From assembly GCF_001422245.1 (NCBI RefSeq), contig NZ_LMMM01000001.1, positions 63,422 to 127,421 on the forward strand: a DNA stretch of 64,000 bases, given 5' to 3'. Of this stretch, positions 1-7,701 are shown piece after piece; within the stretch, counting starts at the first letter, position 1; the number at the start of each line of letters is the position of its first letter. Source of the DNA: Rhizobium sp. Leaf262 (GTDB lineage: Bacteria; Pseudomonadota; Alphaproteobacteria; Rhizobiales; Rhizobiaceae). The translations under genes and the position numbers were made by a program. The notes below the pieces were generated by a model. That model was given only the letters and a program-made list of their open reading frames with translations. It made no database searches and was not told the origin of the DNA.

Positions 1-1095
1 TGTAGCCTGTGCTCCCAATGTCTTTTCTGCCTCTTGATAAGCCGAATGGCTGATTGAAAGCATGTTTTTAACAACATTGGTCGCCTGTTTGAGTTCCTGC
101 CAGCTTCCTACAGCGCCATTTGGTCCATAAAGCGATATTTCTGGGCATGCCTTGATGACGGTTTGAAGATCGAAACTGTCTCTCTGATAGCTGCTGGAAT
201 CTTTCGTGATCGTGACCTCTTTCACTTTTTCATCTGCATCACTGGTCGAGACGGAGGTGATATCTACTGTCTTCGTTGCGTTATCCACATGCTCCGGTTC
301 AAAAATGGATTCGGATTCTGAACTCTGTATAAGCCGCTCATTTTGATAGGCATTGGCGCTTATTTTTTTTGTTTCTATATGTTTTTCCAATTGGTTAGCC
401 ATATCGTCGCGCAGGCTGGTCAAATAATCGAGGATCAAGGTGAGATGGGGTGCCTTAGCCTTGCGATCCAGCATGGATTTTGCCGAGAAGTAACGTTGCT
501 GAAAGAGTTCCCAGTCTCCATCTGCCTGTTCCTCAAGCGCGATTTCGGCAAACTTCACGATATCGCGTCTGCACAGGCTGATTTTTTCCCGCAATCTCTG
601 AAGCTGCAAGCGAGCCTCGATGACCTGCTGGGCCAATGCCTGGATTTCGTCGGCACGGGTAATCAATGGAGCGAGGGAAAAACCGTATGCGTCGCTTATT
701 TCGCCGTTGCGATCTTTGCGGGCATAACGCTTTCCATTGGGGCTGTCCTTTCGCAGGATCAGACCAGCATCGACCAGAGCGGAGAGATGACGGCGCAGAG
801 TTTGCTCCGGCATACCGTGGGCACGAAGAGAAAGCTGTTGGTTTGATGGAAACACGACCAGTCCGTTTTCTTCGGACAGTTCCGTGTGCGGATAAAAACT
901 GATGAGCGCGTTGAGGACCGCGAGAGATCGGTCACTCACGCCAAGTAGCGGACGGGCTTCGCAGGTCGCACGAAACACCTTCCATTTATCGATCGATCGA
1001 TTGGGATCAATCACTTTCGATGCGAACTGACTTGCCAGACGGCCAAGGGACATCCCCCGCCGCCCGAAAGGCGTCGCTAAATTATCGCTATTCAT
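1..1095 (-). CDS. repC: RepC replication initiator (3' end cut by window edge)
   Basis: RepC is the replication initiator of repABC replicons, and the origin usually lies inside its own coding sequence. Starting from the ATG at 1093-1095 the minus frame stays open for 365 codons to the window edge, so the C-terminus is missing; complete family members are about 400-440 residues. The N-terminal part contains the winged-helix-like stretch typical of RepC (around residues 55-110, with SFYPHTELSEENGLVVFPSNQQ-type sequence and a following RRHLSALVDAGLI recognition-helix-like segment). It is the third gene of the repA-repB-repC order, separated from repB by the ctRNA region. The identification rests on both sequence character and synteny; function is known for the family, not shown here. 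Confidence 0.93.
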   Translation of the reverse strand, partial: MNSDNLATPFGRRGMSLGRLASQFASKVIDPNRSIDKWKVFRATCEARPLLGVSDRSLAVLNALISFYPHTELSEENGLVVFPSNQQLSLRAHGMPEQTLRRHLSALVDAGLILRKDSPNGKRYARKDRNGEISDAYGFSLAPLITRADEIQALAQQVIEARLQLQRLREKISLCRRDIVKFAEIALEEQADGDWELFQQRYFSAKSMLDRKAKAPHLTLILDYLTSLRDDMANQLEKHIETKKISANAYQNERLIQSSESESIFEPEHVDNATKTVDITSVSTSDADEKVKEVTITKDSSSYQRDSFDLQTVIKACPEISLYGPNGAVGSWQELKQATNVVKNMLSISHSAYQEAEKTLGAQAT

Positions 1096-1158
1096 GTCTT
1101 TCACCTTCAAAAAGGCAAAAGAAAATCGCCCACCGAAGAAATTTCGATGCCAAGACTC

Positions 1159-1187
1159 TTGACTATGATTCGCGGAAATGAGATTCT
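1159..1187 (+). promoter_or_regulatory. Putative promoter of the repABC antisense RNA
   Basis: A TTGACT box at 1159-1164 is followed after exactly 17 bases by GATTCT at 1182-1187. The -35 is close to consensus and the -10 is weak. It points into the repB-repC gap on the strand opposite to repABC, where the incompatibility ctRNA promoter is expected. A start near 1194 would give a transcript of about 50 bases ending at the terminator at 1211-1246. Confidence 0.55.
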
Positions 1188-1193
1188 TTGGGT

Positions 1194-1246
1194 GCTTAGA
1201 TCAAAGAAAGGCTTCCGTGCGGCAACGTGCGGGGGCTTTTTTCTTT
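1194..1246 (+). ncRNA. Antisense counter-transcribed RNA (ctRNA/RepE-type)
   Basis: Many repABC replicons encode a short antisense RNA between repB and repC that limits RepC synthesis and causes incompatibility. Here the gap contains an opposing promoter-like element and, on the plus strand, an 11-bp stem (1211-1221 with 1226-1236, some G-U pairs) closed by a GCAA tetraloop and followed by TTTTTTCTTTT. That stem-loop would be both the ctRNA's target-recognition hairpin and its intrinsic terminator. The start is inferred from the promoter. A 60-codon frame covering this region has no ribosome-binding site and is not called. Confidence 0.7.
1211..1246 (+). terminator. Intrinsic terminator of the ctRNA
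   Basis: An 11-bp stem with a GCAA loop is followed by six T residues, a C and four more T residues on the plus strand. On the opposite strand the same bases lie in the repB-repC leader and could form the structure that the ctRNA stabilises to reduce repC expression. Confidence 0.75.
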
Positions 1247-1290
1247 TGGGCTTGCTGCTCCTGTTAAAGTTTCAGTTGGTTGAACTCAGT

Positions 1291-2304
1291 TCACTGCTTG
1301 GAGCGATGCTCTTCAAACAGCGCCTGTAAGTGATCAAGGACAAAGGCTGCAAACTCTGGCGCCTGACGGCGATCAATTGAGATATCGACCCTATGATCGG
1401 ACTCGACGATCTTTGCGAGTTTCTGACCGTTTTGGGTGGCTAGGACGCCCGTCTTCTTTGGCTCTGCCTTCGGTTTCAAAAACTCCAGAATAGACTTGAA
1501 GCGCTCTTCGGACGGTAAACGGGCAACACTCTCGTCACGCAGATAGGCACGTGCGGCATCATTGACCTTGGATGAGGACAGCTGTTCTGCAAGATCCATC
1601 CAGTTGCGTCGCCCGACGCCGGGAGCGGGGCCGATGCTGTCGACGATGTCATCGGGGATGCGCCCGACAACCGACAGCATGTTGGAGAGGTCACCCTTAT
1701 ATAGCGACATCGCAGCCATGATGGTCTCGCGCGGGAAACGCATCTGAAGCTTCTGAGCGAAACGCGCTTTTTCAATATAACTGAGGTCACGACGTTCGTT
1801 ATTTTCCTGGCCCTGAGCCACGACCAACTGTTCGTCGGTAAGATTGCGGACGACGGCACGAACGGGGATGCCGATTTCGGCTACAGCACGCAGGCGACGA
1901 TGACCGAAGGCCACCTGATAACGACCGGGATGATCCGGGTGAGGGCGAACAAGGATCGGAACCTGTTGCCCCTGCTCGCGGATTGCTTCCACCAGTCCGA
2001 CATCCGCCTCGAGAGACGAAGGCATGCGGTCTGGAATGAAAGACGGATCGACATCTGCCGGATCGAGCGCGACAATGGTCAGCCCTTCGGCAAGTTTACG
2101 CTCGATTTCTTCTGCACGCTTGGAGCGCTCGGAGACTTCGTTGAGAGACTGTCCGATCATGCCGACGGGTGAATTGATGACATCCGTCACCAATTCCGGG
2201 GACCCGAGAATTGGGCGGATACGCGGACGCGCCCGTTCGACAGGCGCTTCTGTATTGTCAGTGTTCTTGCCGCCCAGATTGGCGAAGATTTCTTTTCTGC
2301 TCAT
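1291..2304 (-). CDS. repB: RepB, ParB-family centromere-binding protein
   Basis: RepB binds parS and works with RepA to segregate the replicon. The 337-residue length is normal for the family. A ParB/Spo0J nuclease-like domain is visible around residues 70-165: the FGHRRLRAVAEIG segment carries the ParB box with GHRR, and ENNERRDLSYIEKARFA is the second conserved box. A helix-turn-helix region follows (about 165-200). The ATG overlaps the repA stop by four bases, so the two are translationally coupled. Downstream lies the ctRNA region and repC. The assignment is firm from motifs and gene order. Confidence 0.95.
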   Translation of the reverse strand: MSRKEIFANLGGKNTDNTEAPVERARPRIRPILGSPELVTDVINSPVGMIGQSLNEVSERSKRAEEIERKLAEGLTIVALDPADVDPSFIPDRMPSSLEADVGLVEAIREQGQQVPILVRPHPDHPGRYQVAFGHRRLRAVAEIGIPVRAVVRNLTDEQLVVAQGQENNERRDLSYIEKARFAQKLQMRFPRETIMAAMSLYKGDLSNMLSVVGRIPDDIVDSIGPAPGVGRRNWMDLAEQLSSSKVNDAARAYLRDESVARLPSEERFKSILEFLKPKAEPKKTGVLATQNGQKLAKIVESDHRVDISIDRRQAPEFAAFVLDHLQALFEEHRSKQ

Positions 2305-3515
2305 ACGGCCCTACCCCAGGCTTTCTTGATCAAGCCTTCTATTTCAGCATTCACATTCGTCATGGATTCCAGCGCACGGTCATAAGTTGATCGCGTGAAC
2401 TGTGTACGCTCCACTTCAAACAGCGTTTGGTTGGTCAAACCCGCATCGGACACGGCTGTTGTCTTCAGCATCGGATGGTTCAGCACATGTTCGCCGAAGA
2501 TGGAGCGCAGGAAAGCGACCATCTGGTTTTGTGGACCGTCGCTGGGTTCGAAGCGGGTGACGAGATAACGCATCCAGTGATAATCGGAACGCGCTCCGGC
2601 ACGACCGATCTCTGCAAGGAGATCACCGGTCATGGCCAGAAATTGGTTCATGGACATCACGTCGAGCATTTGCGGATGAACGGTAACGAGAACCGATGTG
2701 GCAGCCGTCAAGGCAGACAGGGTGAGATAACCCAGCTGCGGCGGGCAGTCGATGACGACGACGTCATAAAAGTTTTGCGCCTGTGCAATAGCCTGTCCAA
2801 TGCGAGCGAAGAACAAGGTATCGCCCGGTGCTCGACGCATCAAAGCCCTCGGCGTGTCATGCTCAAACTCCATCAGTTCGAGATTGCCAGGGATGATGTG
2901 GAGATCGGGAATGTAGGTTCCACGGACGATCTCGGCGATGGGCCGCTGCTCGCTGTCGTAACGAATAGCGCCATACAGTGTCTCATTCGGTCCAACATCC
3001 AGTTCAGGCTGATGTCCGAACAGAGCCGAAAGACTAGCCTGTGGATCAAGATCGACCGCGAGAACTCGGTATCCCCTAAGTGCGAGATATTGCGCAAGGT
3101 GGGCCGACGTTGTGGTCTTGCCGGAGCCGCCTTTGAAATTCATGACCGCGATGACCTGAAGCTCTTCGCCTTCGCGGCGGTGCGGCAGGTAGCGTCGTGT
3201 TCCCCGTGCGCCCTGGTCAAGAAACTTGCGGATGACATGAATGTCGTCCACGGAGTAGCTGCGACGGCCGCCGGTTTGTGATGCGTTCAGTTCCGGCTGT
3301 TCGGCAGCGATCTGTCGGAGATAGGCTTCTCCGATGCCAATCAGCTTAGCCGTTTCGGAAGGCGAGAAATTTCGCATGCTTTTTTCAGCAAGTGGTGCGA
3401 AGGTGTTTGCGTTGTGCGCTTGAAGCTGTGCCGACAGCGCGGCCGAATGCTGAAGGATAAGCCCCGTCAGGTCGGGCGCTTTCTCAGCAGATTTCAGATC
3501 GGCACTTTGAGTCAT
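2301..3515 (-). CDS. repA: RepA, ParA-family partition ATPase
   Basis: RepA is the ATPase of the partition system and, with RepB, represses the operon. The deviant Walker A motif MNFKGGSGKTTTSAHLA is near residue 125, Walker A' is VLAVDLDPQASLS, and a Walker B-like VVVIDCPPQLG follows. The N-terminal region has the usual helix-turn-helix (FSPSETAKLIGIGEAYLRQ). The frame extends upstream to 3638, but the ATG at 3515 gives the familiar MTQ start and a normal length of 404 residues. The extra 41 upstream codons are in AT-rich leader DNA and were excluded. A parS palindrome lies 182 bp upstream. Confidence 0.95.
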   Translation of the reverse strand: MTQSADLKSAEKAPDLTGLILQHSAALSAQLQAHNANTFAPLAEKSMRNFSPSETAKLIGIGEAYLRQIAAEQPELNASQTGGRRSYSVDDIHVIRKFLDQGARGTRRYLPHRREGEELQVIAVMNFKGGSGKTTTSAHLAQYLALRGYRVLAVDLDPQASLSALFGHQPELDVGPNETLYGAIRYDSEQRPIAEIVRGTYIPDLHIIPGNLELMEFEHDTPRALMRRAPGDTLFFARIGQAIAQAQNFYDVVVIDCPPQLGYLTLSALTAATSVLVTVHPQMLDVMSMNQFLAMTGDLLAEIGRAGARSDYHWMRYLVTRFEPSDGPQNQMVAFLRSIFGEHVLNHPMLKTTAVSDAGLTNQTLFEVERTQFTRSTYDRALESMTNVNAEIEGLIKKAWGRAV

Positions 3516-3696
3516 ATCAGGGTTTTCCACTTGTTGGATCAGTTGCGTTATTTTCCGCTGAAATCGGTTTTTTCCGCAACTGAGATATAAGCGCCGATTC
3601 TCTTTTTGGCGCAATAGGCATTCGCAACCACCAAACATGAATCTTTTCAGCTGGCTAAGACCGATTTTTCGCGTGAATGAGCGCGATATTTTCGAA

Positions 3697-3712
3697 GTTA
3701 GCCGCGGCTAAC
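3697..3712. promoter_or_regulatory. parS: parS centromere site (perfect 16-bp palindrome)
   Basis: GTTAGCCGCGGCTAAC is an exact palindrome and fits the repABC parS pattern GTTNNNNGCNNNNAAC as I remember it. It lies in the 314-bp gap between repA and the divergent flavoprotein gene, upstream of the repABC promoter region, a common parS position. RepB should bind it. Confidence 0.85.
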
Positions 3713-3829
3713 AGCATTTGACGCACAGGCATCTAACGCCGCTAGTGAAATGAAATTAGAAAAGCTTCAGTTTGCCTTTCTGCTGGAGATAGGGTTTTCT
3801 CTGCCGACTTTAATGATTGGAGTGTCTCA

Positions 3830-5200
3830 GTGAAGTATGACGTCGCCGTAGTAGGCTCGGGTTTTTCCGCGATCAGTCTGGTCACGAATCTGTTGCAATG
3901 TTTGCCGAGCAATTCGTCAATCGCCATCGTCGGCGACGACTCAGCCTTCGGCCGAGGAACCGCCTATCGCACCGAACTGCATCTACATCGGCTGAATGTG
4001 CCGGCGGCGAGAATGAGCGCGTTCTCGGATAGGCCGGGTGACTTTATGGAGTGGTTGGCCAGGAAAGGTCGTGACGTCACCGGTAGCGGCTTCGCGTCTC
4101 GCCACGACTATGGCCTTTATCTTCGTGACACGCTTGCGTCCCTTTTGCGCAGCCAACATCACCGGGCGCGGGTGGACTTCGTTAAGGCCAAAGCTATTTC
4201 CTGTTACGGCTGCGGTGACGACGAGACCGTGTTCAGATTGAATGACGGAAGAGAATTGACGGCTTCCGCCGTTGCCTTGTGTCTCGGTGTTGGAACCGCC
4301 AGTTTGCCGCGGCTAACTTCCGACGCGGACATGGGGCTGTTGAGACGTGTGGTGAGAAATCCCTGGCGAATGGGTTGGCTGTCGCGTGTCGGCATTGACG
4401 ATACGGTTGTGATCCTGGGGTCCGGATTGACGATGATCGACCAAGTGCTGTCTTTGCGTGATCGCGGTCATAGGGGGCAGATCCATGTAGTCTCACGTCG
4501 AGGCTTGGTACCGCATTCCCATAGTGCCGTTCCGGTCGACCCGGTGGAGCCACGCTTTAGAGATAAGCGAATGGGGCTGAGCCACTTGCTATTCGATCTT
4601 CGCACGCAAGTTCGGTCAGGCAGTGAATGGCGCGGCGTGATGGACGGGCTTCGCCACGAGACGCAGACCTTGTGGCAGGGATTGACCCAAGAACAGCGAT
4701 CAAGGTTTCTCCGACATGGGCTGGCGTGGTGGAACATTCATCGGCACCGAGTTGCGCCACAGGTGTACCGGCAATTCGATCGCCTGATCAAGGACGGCAC
4801 TGTGACCGTTCATGCGGGGTTCGTGTCTAAAATCTCACGGGCAGAGCAGGGCAATGAGCTCGTTTTCCGGCAGCGGGGAACGTCCAATGAGAAGATTTTG
4901 AGTTTTGACTGGCTGGTGAATTGTACAGGCATGGAACGCGCTGGCATCGGCCATTCCCCCTTGTTGCAGGATATGGTCAACCGGCAAATGCTCGACACCG
5001 ATCCCCTTGGACTGGGTGTCCGCGTCGACGAAACGTCCCGACTGCTAACAGTTGAAGGAAACACGCATGCTGCGTTGTTCGCTGTAGGAGCCTTGACAGC
5101 CGGGCAGTTTTGGGAAATTACTGCTGTACCCGACATAAGAAACCAGACTCGAGAAGTCGCCGAATCGATTTCCAAGTTGATGTCAAAGAAGACATCCTGA
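3830..5200 (+). CDS. FAD/NAD(P)-binding oxidoreductase (COG4529-like)
   Basis: This 456-residue protein is a two-dinucleotide-domain flavoprotein of the FAD-NAD(P)-binding type. An FAD Rossmann motif is at the N-terminus (VAVVGSGFSAISL, residues 5-17), followed by a conserved GRGTAY segment, and a second GxGxxM motif (VVILGSGLTMID) lies near residue 195. The start is GTG at 3830, with GGAG seven bases upstream. Substrate and electron acceptor cannot be deduced. It is divergent from repA and stands alone. Its coding sequence contains a second parS-like palindrome at 4302-4317. No signal peptide or membrane segment is evident. Confidence 0.75.
   Translation: MKYDVAVVGSGFSAISLVTNLLQCLPSNSSIAIVGDDSAFGRGTAYRTELHLHRLNVPAARMSAFSDRPGDFMEWLARKGRDVTGSGFASRHDYGLYLRDTLASLLRSQHHRARVDFVKAKAISCYGCGDDETVFRLNDGRELTASAVALCLGVGTASLPRLTSDADMGLLRRVVRNPWRMGWLSRVGIDDTVVILGSGLTMIDQVLSLRDRGHRGQIHVVSRRGLVPHSHSAVPVDPVEPRFRDKRMGLSHLLFDLRTQVRSGSEWRGVMDGLRHETQTLWQGLTQEQRSRFLRHGLAWWNIHRHRVAPQVYRQFDRLIKDGTVTVHAGFVSKISRAEQGNELVFRQRGTSNEKILSFDWLVNCTGMERAGIGHSPLLQDMVNRQMLDTDPLGLGVRVDETSRLLTVEGNTHAALFAVGALTAGQFWEITAVPDIRNQTREVAESISKLMSKKTS
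4302..4317. promoter_or_regulatory. Second parS-like site inside a coding sequence
   Basis: GTTTGCCGCGGCTAAC differs from the perfect site at 3697-3712 by one base, the fourth, and still satisfies GTTNNNNGCNNNNAAC. It begins 605 bp from the first site and lies in the flavoprotein gene, where it encodes ordinary residues (SLPRLT). Twelve consecutive bases, GCCGCGGCTAAC, are shared with the first site, which is unlikely by chance at this distance. Confidence 0.65.
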
Positions 5201-5390
5201 GCGTCCGGACATCAAAAAATCAACCATACTAGGTGTTGAAAGAAAACTGCGGGTTGGTTTTCATTGGATGGTATTTTGTCAATCAAATCAGGTTTCTATA
5301 CTTGCGGTGTTTTTAGCTTCTGAGCCGCGAAACCGACGCTGTACGTCGCGGTTCTGAACTATCGACGGAGCTGGGATTGCGAAATCTGTC

Positions 5391-5421
5391 GAGAGGCCGC
5401 GGCAAACTGCATCGGCCTCTC
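5391..5421. terminator. Candidate bidirectional terminator hairpin
   Basis: GAGAGGCC (5391-5398) and GGCCTCTC (5414-5421) form a perfect 8-bp stem with a 15-base loop between the convergent flavoprotein and opine-dehydrogenase-family genes. Neither side has a strong T-run, so termination strength is uncertain. The left arm runs into a GCCGCGGC core that resembles half a parS site. Confidence 0.45.
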
Positions 5422-5442
5422 TGGTATCATGACAGATTATGA

Positions 5443-6513
5443 TCAGAAGCCATCAGCGCAGAGCCGCTTGAGTTGATCGAGCGTCATGTCCGATAGCGCA
5501 AGTTCCGGCAGAAGATCGTTTTCTGCGGAAAGATCGCGTCCCGTTGCTGCCGCCAGCAGCGTTGTTCCCGCTTCATGCAACACTGCAGGTTTGCCGGTCA
5601 TGCGCCCCAGAAGGGCGGTTGGAACAAGACCAAACGGCACGTCCTCGAAAATATAGCGGCTGTCGATGGTCGACGGCCCCATGCCGCCCCTGCCTTCGCT
5701 GTGCATCTGCTGGTTCATTTCAGAGACGCTTCCCATGGGGACATGAAACGACAGCGAGAAGTGTTCGAAGACGGTGCGAACTGAAAGCCCGAACGTTTCG
5801 GCAATGGCCAAACGCTCTGCGTCAAGGGATTCGATAACGCTTCCCACTGCTGGGGTTACGTGTTCGCCTTGTCCCCACGCCTCCCCTTTTTCCATTCTCG
5901 TCAGGTTCAGGAGCGCAATGCCCAGATGGTTTTGCGGATTGAGATTGCTGAGCGCTATAGCCAGAAGACCATCGCGTGCGACGAAGCGGTCGCCGAACAG
6001 CTTGGTGCAGAGTGCCAGACCTTGATCGATTGCCGATTGTGGCAATGTCGCGATGTCGACCTTCTGACGAACGGTGTTGATCTTGACGGAGGTTTCGCTT
6101 TGCTGGCGCGCGGTCAGCAACGTCGTTCCCCAGACGGAGATCGGCAATTGCACGCCGCGCTCCGCGAGACGCTTGGACAGATAAAGAGCGCCAAACGAGC
6201 AGTGGGAACTGATGATGACATGCTGATGCGATTTTAGAGATGGTGCAGCGGCATCAAAGGCTGCGCGATGCCCGTAGCCCGGCATGGCGATGATCACGAC
6301 ATCAGCCGTGTCTATGGCTTCGGCGCAGTTCTTGGCGACCCTAACCTGGCTCTTGTGTTCGAACGAGCCGGTCGCCTCCAATGCCTCGCCGGCTGCCAGT
6401 GCTTTTGCTCCTTCGCCGGACGGAGACCAAAGCATCGGGTCGTGACCCTCTTTAGCGAGATAGGCCGCCATTCCAAAAGCTATAGATCCGGCTCCGAGGA
6501 TGCTGATGCGCAT
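5443..6513 (-). CDS. Opine dehydrogenase family NAD(P) enzyme
   Basis: The protein resembles the octopine/nopaline dehydrogenase family, which reductively condenses an amino acid with a keto acid or runs the reverse oxidation. An N-terminal Rossmann motif ILGAGSIAFGMAAYLA starts at residue 4. The mid-protein segment NLNPQNHLGIALLNLTRMEKGE contains the Asn-Pro-x-x-His-type signature near the family's catalytic His. The ATG at 6513, preceded by AAGGA, is preferred over the one at 6534, giving 356 residues. An Lrp regulator lies just upstream on the same strand. The substrate is unknown, and the fold is also shared with ketopantoate-reductase-like enzymes. Confidence 0.75.
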   Translation of the reverse strand: MRISILGAGSIAFGMAAYLAKEGHDPMLWSPSGEGAKALAAGEALEATGSFEHKSQVRVAKNCAEAIDTADVVIIAMPGYGHRAAFDAAAPSLKSHQHVIISSHCSFGALYLSKRLAERGVQLPISVWGTTLLTARQQSETSVKINTVRQKVDIATLPQSAIDQGLALCTKLFGDRFVARDGLLAIALSNLNPQNHLGIALLNLTRMEKGEAWGQGEHVTPAVGSVIESLDAERLAIAETFGLSVRTVFEHFSLSFHVPMGSVSEMNQQMHSEGRGGMGPSTIDSRYIFEDVPFGLVPTALLGRMTGKPAVLHEAGTTLLAAATGRDLSAENDLLPELALSDMTLDQLKRLCADGF

Positions 6514-6555
6514 GTCTTTTCCTTCAATGGTCATCGGTTGGCCGATGATTGTCTG

Positions 6556-7017
6556 TTACATGTATTTGGTCGGGAGTGCCGTCGTGAATTTCATTTCTTC
6601 CATGGCTATGGAGGAACTGAGATCCGAAAACTCCACGCGGCTGATGAGATTTTTGTAGACCTGATCGTAGACGTCAATGTCTGGAACGACCGTCCGCAAC
6701 AAATAGTCGGCATCTCCGGTCAGGCGGTAGGCTTCCAAAATTTCCGGTATGTCTCTTATTTCCTTTCGGAAACTATCCAGCCACGTCGTTGTGTGGCGAG
6801 GAACTTTTACGGAAATGAAAACGGTCATGGGCACATTGGCCATCCGCCTGTCGATCAACGCGACGCGGCTTCGGATCAGCCCCATGTCTTCCATCCGCTT
6901 GATCCGCCGCCAACACGGCGTGTGCGACAATCCGACTTCGTTTGCGATATCAACGACGGACTTTTCCGCGTTTTGCTGGAGGATTTCGATGATCTTACGG
7001 TCTATGTGATCGAACAT
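6556..7017 (-). CDS. Lrp/AsnC-family regulator
   Basis: At 153 residues from the ATG at 7017 this is a standard-size Lrp/AsnC protein. Its N-terminal winged helix-turn-helix is clear (DRKIIEILQQNAEKSVVDIA, then SHTPCWRRIKRMEDMGLI), and the C-terminal RAM ligand-binding half includes TGDADYLLRTVV. A longer frame to 7119 lacks a ribosome site, whereas GGAG sits seven bases before 7017. It is 42 bp upstream of the opine-dehydrogenase-like gene on the same strand, so it probably controls that gene and perhaps the divergent ABC operon. Lrp proteins usually sense amino acids. Confidence 0.88.
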   Translation of the reverse strand: MFDHIDRKIIEILQQNAEKSVVDIANEVGLSHTPCWRRIKRMEDMGLIRSRVALIDRRMANVPMTVFISVKVPRHTTTWLDSFRKEIRDIPEILEAYRLTGDADYLLRTVVPDIDVYDQVYKNLISRVEFSDLSSSIAMEEMKFTTALPTKYM

Positions 7018-7701
7018 GGAATGCTCCAAGCGACAATCTATAAGAACGCCCAACCCGCGTATTCCAGAGTTTGTTGCGCGAATGTCAATTAACTCTGCTT
7101 CAGCCAAATGGCGTGACAATGGCCGCTTATCCGCATGATTGCTTTAAATAGTTGCTTTTTGCAACGGTGATGACAAAATATGCATTAGTCATATTTTTTG
7201 CCGTTAATGGATAGAGCGTAAATTCTAACTATTATAGTTGGTTTTAATAGGATGAAGTTGCATGGAAACTGAGGTTTGCGCGATAAAAAAGCATGACATT
7301 CGCGATCATGGCTTCGTATTGTTGTGGTCGTGAAAGAATAGAGGGTAGAATTTGAAGTGTATGGTCGGATCAGAATTATTCTTCGGGAAAGTGGGGTCGC
7401 CCTTACAGATGCACAGCGAGGCAGGGGCGGAATGTGCGGCCAAGAAGTCTGAATCGGGCAGATGTGGTAATGCGCACCTTTGATTTCCAAGATATCGTTC
7501 TGGTGACAAAAGCAGGGTGCCAGGCCTGTCTCGGCCTGAAATGCACGATGCTGCTTTACGTCGATGCTGCCTTGATGGTCCATTCGACGCGAGACACTGT
7601 GCGACACCGGTAAGCGGCGTTGCGATTCCGATACGCTGAGAGTGGGGTGTCGATTCGCAAGGCCGGGGGACCCGTTCATTTGAACTAGACAGGAGAGAGA
7701 C
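7018..7701. other. Long intergenic region (684 bp) with inverted repeats
   Basis: No convincing gene lies here. Minus-strand frames at 7185-7823 and 7306-7986 run into the ABC binding-protein gene, lack Shine-Dalgarno sites and have no recognisable motif. The left third is AT-rich and holds two inverted repeats, listed separately. The right two thirds form an unusually long leader to the ABC operon. I see no known riboswitch in it, although a CTGAGA-containing segment near 7640 was examined. Confidence 0.5.
7151..7197. promoter_or_regulatory. Candidate Lrp-type operator (two inverted repeats)
   Basis: GTTGC-TTTTT-GCAAC occupies 7151-7165. AAAATATG (7175-7182) and CATATTTT (7190-7197) form a perfect 8-bp inverted repeat with a 7-base spacer. 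Both are AT-centred palindromes of the kind bound by Lrp dimers, about 135-180 bp upstream of the Lrp start and 500 bp upstream of the divergent ABC operon. Assignment to this Lrp is inference. Confidence 0.5.

Noticed and set aside
1147-1329. Plus-strand 60-codon frame in the repB-repC gap
   Set aside because: It overlaps the ctRNA promoter and terminator, has no ribosome site and runs into antisense repB.
2425-2440. GTTTGGTTGGTCAAAC inside repA as a third parS site
   Set aside because: The GTTTG/CAAAC arms match, but the centre is TG rather than GC and the inner arms are not palindromic.
2427-3281. 284-codon plus-strand frame
   Set aside because: It is fully antisense to repA, which has clear ParA motifs.
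6268-7092. 274-codon plus-strand frame
   Set aside because: It is antisense to the opine-dehydrogenase-like and Lrp genes and shows no domain.
7630-7660. CTGAGAG segment as part of a TPP riboswitch
   Set aside because: The matching ACCTGATCTGG half and the stem layout are missing, and the downstream transporter is not a thiamine type.
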